Below, piece by piece: positions 14,203 through 18,628 of a DNA stretch of 18,628 nt (within the stretch, counting starts at the first letter, position 1; the number at the start of each line of letters is the position of its first letter). Position numbers and translations under genes: made by a program. Under the pieces are notes generated by a model. That model made no database searches and was not told where the DNA came from. It saw nothing but the letters and a program-made list of their open reading frames with translations. Source of the stretch: JAYWAM01 sp043782425 (lineage in GTDB: Bacteria; Pseudomonadota; Gammaproteobacteria; Burkholderiales; Usitatibacteraceae); assembly GCA_043782425.1 (NCBI GenBank), contig JAYWAM010000056.1, positions 1 through 18,628 of the forward strand, read 5' to 3'.

Positions 14203-14642
14203 TTGAGTCGCTTGCTGAAATGGAAAGAAGTAATGGTCAAACCTTCGCGAAAATAAAACTTGTGCGCCTGCTCGCGATGCGTACCTGAATCCAGCGTCAG
14301 CACAGCGCAGCCGCGTTCGCGGCAAATATTTTCCATGTATTGCATCAGCGCGTGGCCCACGCCTTTCGAGCGCTGTTTTTCATCACTCACCAGATCATCG
14401 CAATACAACTCGCGCCCGCAAAAAGTTTTTTCCAGGATGCGGAAAACCGTGACGCCGAGTACTTCCTTATCCGCCGCCGCCACTGCCATCTCGGCCCCGT
14501 TGGCGAACACCTCCTGCATGCGGGCAAGGTAATCCTGCGGCAATTGCGGGCGCAATTGGCGGTGCACGCTCTCGGCTTTAGCTAGCCACTCGGCAGATAT
14601 GATCTGCTGTTTGTCGTTTGTGATCGAGACGATTTTTAGCAT
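14199..14642 (-). CDS. GNAT-family N-acetyltransferase
   Basis: This 147-residue cytoplasmic protein is predicted to transfer acetyl from acetyl-CoA to an unknown amine. GNAT motif A is seen as LYCDDLVSDEKQRSKGVGHALM, with the pyrophosphate-binding QRSKGVG at residues 90-96. Motif B is LTLDSGTHREQAHKFYFREGL, including the common Tyr/Phe pattern near the end. The ATG at 14642 follows AT-rich sequence; there is no clear Shine-Dalgarno. Its stop overlaps the hom start by four bases (ATGA), which implies coupled translation with homoserine dehydrogenase. The substrate is unknown. The usual betaproteobacterial order runs from the aminotransferase straight to hom, so this gene looks inserted into a conserved neighbourhood. 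Confidence 0.88.
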   Translation of the reverse strand: MLKIVSITNDKQQIISAEWLAKAESVHRQLRPQLPQDYLARMQEVFANGAEMAVAAADKEVLGVTVFRILEKTFCGRELYCDDLVSDEKQRSKGVGHALMQYMENICRERGCAVLTLDSGTHREQAHKFYFREGLTITSFHFSKRLK

Positions 14643-14690
14643 ACTAGTTTTAAGTTTTCCTAAATTGACGCAGTCTAAATTTTGGCATTA

Positions 14691-14749
14691 CCTCTCCTCC
14701 TGCCCCTCGCCCGCTTGCGGGAGAGGGTGGCCGACAGGCCGGGTGAGGG
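14691..14749. repeat. CCCTC/GAGGG palindromic repeat between alaC and the GNAT gene
   Basis: The core hairpin is CCCTCGCCCGC, TT, GCGGGAGAGGG (14704-14727). A small GGCC, GACA, GGCC hairpin follows at 14729-14740, then GGGTGAGGG. It is a divergent member of the family at 2722-2805 and 16618-16701. Confidence 0.8.
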
Positions 14750-14814
14750 TGCGTAATTATCGCGAGCTTGTCGCCATATAACGCATGACAAAAACGCACC
14801 GCCTTTTCTCAAGC

Positions 14815-14856
14815 ACCGCTGGTGGGTTACGTCGCTGCGCTCCTAACCCACCCTAC
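14815..14856. repeat. 42-bp dispersed hairpin repeat, copy 2
   Basis: GGTGGGTTA (14821-14829) pairs with TAACCCACC (14844-14852). The unit differs from 9286-9327 by one base. It lies downstream of the alaC-like gene on the minus strand and upstream of the GNAT gene. The rest of the 273-base spacer (14643-14915) shows no gene. Confidence 0.9.
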
Positions 14857-14915
14857 AATTCTCTAACCCGCAATTCTTCTTCACTCCGTATAGCATGCCT
14901 ATTTAAAGGGCGCCT

Positions 14916-16103
14916 CTAAACCACACCATCCTGGCGAAACATTTGCTTGATGCCGCGTACCGCCTGGCGGATGCGGTCGGCGTTTTCGATCAGCGCAAAG
15001 CGCACATGATCGTCGCCATAATCACCGAAGCCGATGCCCGGCGAAACCGACACCTTGGCTTCGGCGAGAATTTTTTTGGCGAATTCGAGCGAGCCCATCT
15101 TGCGGTAAGGCTCGGGAATCTTGGCCCAGATGTACATCGAGGCCTTGGGTTTTTCCACCATCCAGCCCGCCTCGTGCAGGCCCTTCACAAGCACGTCGCG
15201 GCGGCTTTGATATTCGGCGCGGATGCTCTCGACGCAATCCTGCGGGCCGTCAAGCGCCGCGATGGCCGCCACCTGGATGGGTGTGAAAGTGCCGTAATCG
15301 TGATAACCCTTGATGCGCGCCAAGGCAGACACCAGCGCCTTGTTGCCGACCATAAAACCGATGCGCCAGCCCGCCATGTTGTAGCTTTTGCTCATGGTGA
15401 AAAATTCCACCGCCACATCGCGCGCGCCTGGAACCTGCATGATAGAAGGCGCTTTCCAGCCATCAAAAGTGATGTCTGCATAGGCTAGATCATGCACCAC
15501 CAGAATATCGTTGGCTTTGGCCAGGGCAATGATTTTCTCAAAAAATTCCAGCTCCACGCACATTGCAGTGGGGTTGCTAGGAAATCCCAGAATCATCATC
15601 TTGGGCTTGGGAAAGCTGTTGCGTATCGCGCGCTCGGCTTCCTCGAAAAAATCCACCCCCTCGGCCATCGGTATATGGCGGATTTCCGCCCCGGCGATCA
15701 CCGCACCGTAAATGTGAATCGGATAGCTGGGATTGGGCACCAGCACCGTATCGCCACGGTCCAGCGTCGCCAGCATGAGATGTGCAAGACCTTCCTTGGA
15801 ACCAATGGTGACAATGGCCTCGCTATCGGGATCGAACTCCACACCAAAGCGCCGCTGATACCAATCGCAAATGGCCTTGCGCAGACGCGGAATACCCTTG
15901 GAAACAGAATAGCCGTGAGTGCTGGGACGGCGCGACGCCTCAACCAGCTTATCGACGATATGTTGCGGCGTGGCCCCGTCGGGGTTACCCATGCTCATAT
16001 CGATGATGTCCTCACCACGGCGGCGCGCCGCCATCTTGAGCTCGCCGGTGATGTTGAAGACGTAAGGGGGAAGGCGCTTGATGCGCGAAAAATCGGCTGG
16101 CAT
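14916..16103 (-). CDS. alaC: Alanine transaminase AlaC-type, class I/II aminotransferase
   Basis: This PLP-dependent enzyme has 395 residues and matches the AlaC (YfdZ) group, which makes alanine from pyruvate with glutamate. The PLP lysine is K239 in FTMSKSYNMAGWRIGF. Other cofactor contacts are N177 (PSNPTA), D205 and Y208 (HDLAYAD) and R247. The N-terminus, SRIKRLPPYVFNITGELK, is a hallmark of the group. ATG 16103 is chosen because it gives that start. In many betaproteobacteria this gene precedes hom and thrC; here a repeat-filled spacer and a GNAT gene intervene. It is divergent from the Mth938-domain gene, with a 116-base spacer in which no convincing promoter was seen. Confidence 0.92.
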   Translation of the reverse strand: MPADFSRIKRLPPYVFNITGELKMAARRRGEDIIDMSMGNPDGATPQHIVDKLVEASRRPSTHGYSVSKGIPRLRKAICDWYQRRFGVEFDPDSEAIVTIGSKEGLAHLMLATLDRGDTVLVPNPSYPIHIYGAVIAGAEIRHIPMAEGVDFFEEAERAIRNSFPKPKMMILGFPSNPTAMCVELEFFEKIIALAKANDILVVHDLAYADITFDGWKAPSIMQVPGARDVAVEFFTMSKSYNMAGWRIGFMVGNKALVSALARIKGYHDYGTFTPIQVAAIAALDGPQDCVESIRAEYQSRRDVLVKGLHEAGWMVEKPKASMYIWAKIPEPYRKMGSLEFAKKILAEAKVSVSPGIGFGDYGDDHVRFALIENADRIRQAVRGIKQMFRQDGVV

Positions 16104-16219
16104 GGCAGAATCTTATTTTAAGTAATTTGGAGCGGTGAGCAGTAAACTGGCGCAAGCGAAAAGCTCTATCTTAGCGTATCTTCGCGTTGTTACTGCACCG
16201 CAACAAACAATAGACCGAA

Positions 16220-16591
16220 ATGAAACTCCACCTCGACCAATCTGCCGCGCTAAATATATTCACTGCTTATGGCACGGGATTCGTGCAGGTCAACGCCACG
16301 CGCTATGAGCACAGCGTCATCGTCAGCGGCGACAGTGTGGAAGCTTGGGATGTCAATGACCTCGATTCTCCTGGCGCTACAAGCTATTCGCGCCTGGTGG
16401 AACTGCGCCCCGAAATTATCATCATCGGCAGCGGAGCAAGATTCCGTTTCCCCTCCCCGGCCACCCTGCGCCCCCTCATCGATGCGCGCATCGGACACGA
16501 AATCATGGACACCGCAGCCGCCTGCCGCACCTACAACATCCTGCTCACCGAGGGCCGTAACGTGCTCGCGGCGCTGATTGTCGGCAATTGA
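16220..16591 (+). CDS. Mth938/NDUFAF3-like domain protein (DUF498)
   Basis: This is a 123-residue single-domain protein of the Mth938-like family, related to the mitochondrial complex I assembly factor NDUFAF3. Its bacterial function is not known. Recognisable parts are the N-terminal IFTAYGTGFVQVNATRYEHSV, the central VELRPEIIIIGSGARFRFPS and the C-terminal MDTAAACRTYNILLTEGRNVLAALI. It has no signal peptide. It is commonly found divergent from, or beside, the alaC-hom-thrC cluster in betaproteobacteria, as here. ATG 16220 gives the expected length; no good Shine-Dalgarno precedes it. A 152-bp repeat begins four bases beyond its stop. Confidence 0.88.
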   Translation: MKLHLDQSAALNIFTAYGTGFVQVNATRYEHSVIVSGDSVEAWDVNDLDSPGATSYSRLVELRPEIIIIGSGARFRFPSPATLRPLIDARIGHEIMDTAAACRTYNILLTEGRNVLAALIVGN

Positions 16592-16594
16592 GTA

Positions 16595-16746
16595 TCCCCA
16601 AATTTGTGGCAGCCCCACCCTCACCCCGCCCTCTCCCGCCCAAGCGGGAGAGGGGGTTTTCTCCCTCTCCACCGGAACGGGGGAGAGGGTCGGGGTGAGG
16701 GGGTAGTGGAGTCAAGAAACTGTCGTGAATTAGGAAACGCTCAATA
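16595..16746 (+). repeat. 152-bp dispersed palindromic repeat, copy 2
   Basis: This is the inverted match of 2677-2828, with equal length and about nine differences. The outer stem is CCCTCACCCC (16618-16627) with GGGGTGAGGG (16692-16701), and the inner arms are conserved. The tail contains GTG AAT TAG where copy 1 has GTG AAT AAG, so this copy cannot start a protein. It lies 30 bases upstream of the peptide-binding-protein ATG and fills most of the 16592-16776 spacer. Confidence 0.9.
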
Positions 16747-16776
16747 CTACAATTTTTCAGCATTGGCTTCTTGAAA

Positions 16777-18567
16777 ATGAAAAGTTTAGCGCTGCTATTG
16801 GCCGCTGCGCTGGGCGCATTTGCGGCGCAAAGCGCTTATGCCGCCGATCCCGGCAAGGTGATACGCAGCGCCTATCGTTCCGCCGAAAGAGGTTTCGACT
16901 GCGCCGCCCAAGCCGATGAATTTACCAGCACGCTGTGCGATAACATTTTCGACACCCTGCTGCAATACGATCACCTGGCGCGCCCCGTCAAGTTACAGCC
17001 GCGCGCCGCTGCGGCACTACCGCAAATCAGCGACGGCGGCGCCACCTACACCGTGCGTATCAAACCGGGTATTTTCTTCACGGCTGATGTGGCCTTCGCT
17101 GGCAAACAACGTGAGCTCACTGCGCACGATTATGTGTATAGCCTGAAACGCCTGCTCGATCCCGTCGTCAAAGCGCAATGGGCGTTTCTGCTCGAAGGCA
17201 AGATTTTCGGTGCGCAGCCGCTGCTGGAGCAGGCAAAAATATCCAAGCGCTTTGATTACGATGCAGTGCTGCCAGGGCTAGTAGCGCTTGATCGCTACAC
17301 CTTGCGCATCAAACTCAACGCGCCCGATTACAACCTGCTTTACATTCTCGCCATGCCCGCCACGGCTGCCGTGGCGCGCGAGGTGGTGGAGTATTACGGC
17401 GAGGGCTTTGCCGAGCATCCGGTCGGCAGCGGGCCATACAAACTCAAAGAATGGCGGCGTTCTTCGCGCATCGTGCTGGAAGCCAATGCAGATTATCGCG
17501 AAGAGGTATTCGTCAGCAGCGGCAGCGACGACCCCGCCGACCAGGAAATCATGCGCCACCTCGCAGGCAAGCGCCTGCCCTTGGTGGGACGTATTGAAAT
17601 CGATGTCATCGAAGAAGACCAGCCGCGCTGGCTGGCTTTTCTGGGTGCACAACACGATTACATCCGCCCTATCCCCGAGGTCTATGCCAACATCGGGCTA
17701 CAGGGCGGACGCGTTGCGCCGCACCTCGCCAAGCGCGGCATCAGTCAACGGCAGGACGAGATTGCGTGGATTACTTACGTGTTCTTCAACATGAACGATC
17801 CAGTCGTCGGCGGTTACACGCCGGAGAAAATCGCGTTGCGCCGTGCGCTTTCGCTCGCCTACCCGGTAGAGGATGAAATCGCCGTGCTAGAAAAGGGCCA
17901 GTCAATCAAAATTTATTCCCCCATTGCGCCGGGCATGGCGGGCTACACGGCGGAGCGCACCGACTTTCTCGATTACGACCCGGCGCGCGCCAAGGCGCTG
18001 CTTGATATGTATGGCTACATAGACCGCGATGGCGACGGCTGGCGCGAGTTGCCCGACGGTGCGCCGCTGGTCATCGACCAAGCGTCTGTGCCGCGCCAGG
18101 TAGAACGGCAGCGCACCGAGTTATGGAAGCACGCCATGGACGCCATTGGCGTGCGCATGACTTTCAACAAAGTGGAAAAGATGCCCGATCTGCGCAAGCA
18201 GGCGCAGCTCGGCAAGGTGCAGATGTGGTCTTATGGCTGGATCGCCGATTACCCCGACGGTGAAAATTTTCTGCAACTGTTCTGGAGCAAATCCATCGGC
18301 GGCGCGAACTACAGCTTGTTCAGCCTGCCCGAGTACGACCGCCTGTATGAACAAATCAAGGTGATGCCCGATACACCCGAGCGCACTATGCTGTATCAAA
18401 AAATGGTCAGAATGCTGTGGGTTTACAATCCGTGGCGCGTCAACTTTCTCAGGCAAGGCACTATCCTGATTCACCCCTGGGTTATCGGCTATAAAAAGCA
18501 TCCCTTTGCGCACGAGCCGTGGCGCTACCTGGATATCGACAAGAGCAAAATGCCGGGGCGCAAATAG
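16777..18567 (+). CDS. Periplasmic peptide-type substrate-binding protein (SBP_bac_5)
   Basis: This is a 596-residue precursor of a family 5 extracellular solute-binding protein (oligopeptide, dipeptide or heme-type ABC importers). The signal peptide is MKSLALLLAAALGAFAAQSAYA. Family features include FDTLLQYD, YTVRIKPGIFFT, LTAHDYVYSLKRLLDP, HPVGSGPYKLKEWRRSSRIVLEANADYR and the C-terminal WIADYPDGENFLQLFWSKSIGGANYS. A TTG at 16771 is in frame two codons earlier, but ATG 16777 is preferred. No strong Shine-Dalgarno is seen; the 152-bp repeat ends 30 bases upstream. No lipobox is present. Permease and ATPase genes are not in the window, which ends 61 bases after the stop. The ligand is unknown. 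Confidence 0.92.
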   Translation: MKSLALLLAAALGAFAAQSAYAADPGKVIRSAYRSAERGFDCAAQADEFTSTLCDNIFDTLLQYDHLARPVKLQPRAAAALPQISDGGATYTVRIKPGIFFTADVAFAGKQRELTAHDYVYSLKRLLDPVVKAQWAFLLEGKIFGAQPLLEQAKISKRFDYDAVLPGLVALDRYTLRIKLNAPDYNLLYILAMPATAAVAREVVEYYGEGFAEHPVGSGPYKLKEWRRSSRIVLEANADYREEVFVSSGSDDPADQEIMRHLAGKRLPLVGRIEIDVIEEDQPRWLAFLGAQHDYIRPIPEVYANIGLQGGRVAPHLAKRGISQRQDEIAWITYVFFNMNDPVVGGYTPEKIALRRALSLAYPVEDEIAVLEKGQSIKIYSPIAPGMAGYTAERTDFLDYDPARAKALLDMYGYIDRDGDGWRELPDGAPLVIDQASVPRQVERQRTELWKHAMDAIGVRMTFNKVEKMPDLRKQAQLGKVQMWSYGWIADYPDGENFLQLFWSKSIGGANYSLFSLPEYDRLYEQIKVMPDTPERTMLYQKMVRMLWVYNPWRVNFLRQGTILIHPWVIGYKKHPFAHEPWRYLDIDKSKMPGRK

Positions 18568-18593
18568 CCAGTTACACCCGCGGCGGGGTGTAG

Positions 18594-18628
18594 GGTGCGC
18601 TTGCGCACCATTGGTCATGGTGCGCAAG
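18594..18628. repeat. Strong hairpin repeat after the binding-protein gene
   Basis: CTTGCGCACCAT (18600-18611) pairs perfectly with ATGGTGCGCAAG (18617-18628) around a five-base loop. The overlapping GGTGCGC, TT, GCGCACC (18594-18609) offers an alternative fold. A weaker ACACCC/GGGTGT stem lies just before (18574-18591). The GTAGGGTGCGC text resembles dispersed repeats found in many proteobacteria. The window ends here, so a following T tract cannot be judged. Confidence 0.75.

Noticed and set aside
12880..14256. A 458-codon plus-strand open frame opposite hom
   Set aside because: It lies wholly antisense to a clear homoserine dehydrogenase, has low-complexity His/Arg/Gly/Asp-rich composition typical of antisense frames in GC-rich genes, and has no recognisable domain.

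Overview
The window looks like an ordinary chromosomal segment of a betaproteobacterium. The gene order supports this: an RpfE-like gene, recJ, prfB and lysS in one operon, and an alaC-like aminotransferase with hom and thrC, divergent from a small Mth938-domain gene. A periplasmic class II cytochrome c' and a diheme cytochrome c suggest a respiring, possibly denitrifying or metal/sulfur-oxidising lineage such as the Nitrosomonadales. That placement is inference from gene order and protein character. No rRNA, tRNA, CRISPR, transposase or prophage gene was seen.

Layout: a REP-type hairpin opens the window (1-39), followed by glnS (+). A HAD phosphatase gene (-) converges on glnS; its start codon lies inside a 152-bp dispersed repeat. 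Next come lysS, prfB, recJ and an RpfE-like gene, all on the minus strand and transcribed from right to left. prfB carries the classical programmed +1 frameshift. prfB and lysS are separated by 388 bp of nested inverted and tandem repeats. Divergent from this operon are a cytochrome c' gene and a diheme cytochrome c gene (+). The second begins in a repeat-derived segment with mutually exclusive hairpins and a T8 tract. An orphan branched-chain-amino-acid-type substrate-binding protein gene (-) follows; upstream of it lie a perfect CRP-type palindrome and a hairpin reaching its ribosome binding site. Then come a GNAT acetyltransferase, hom and thrC (-, coupled), an alaC-like aminotransferase (-), a divergent Mth938-domain gene (+) and an SBP_bac_5 peptide-type binding protein (+). 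A strong hairpin closes the window.

The genes serve translation (GlnRS, LysRS, RF2), DNA repair (RecJ), threonine and alanine metabolism, periplasmic electron transfer or NO handling, and solute capture. What stands out is the density of short dispersed palindromic repeats in the intergenic spaces. At least three families are present, two copies form an almost identical inverted pair about 14 kb apart, and two copies have apparently shaped the start of a neighbouring gene. I found no convincing new multigene system. The best leads are the repeat-derived gene starts and the putative regulatory structures.
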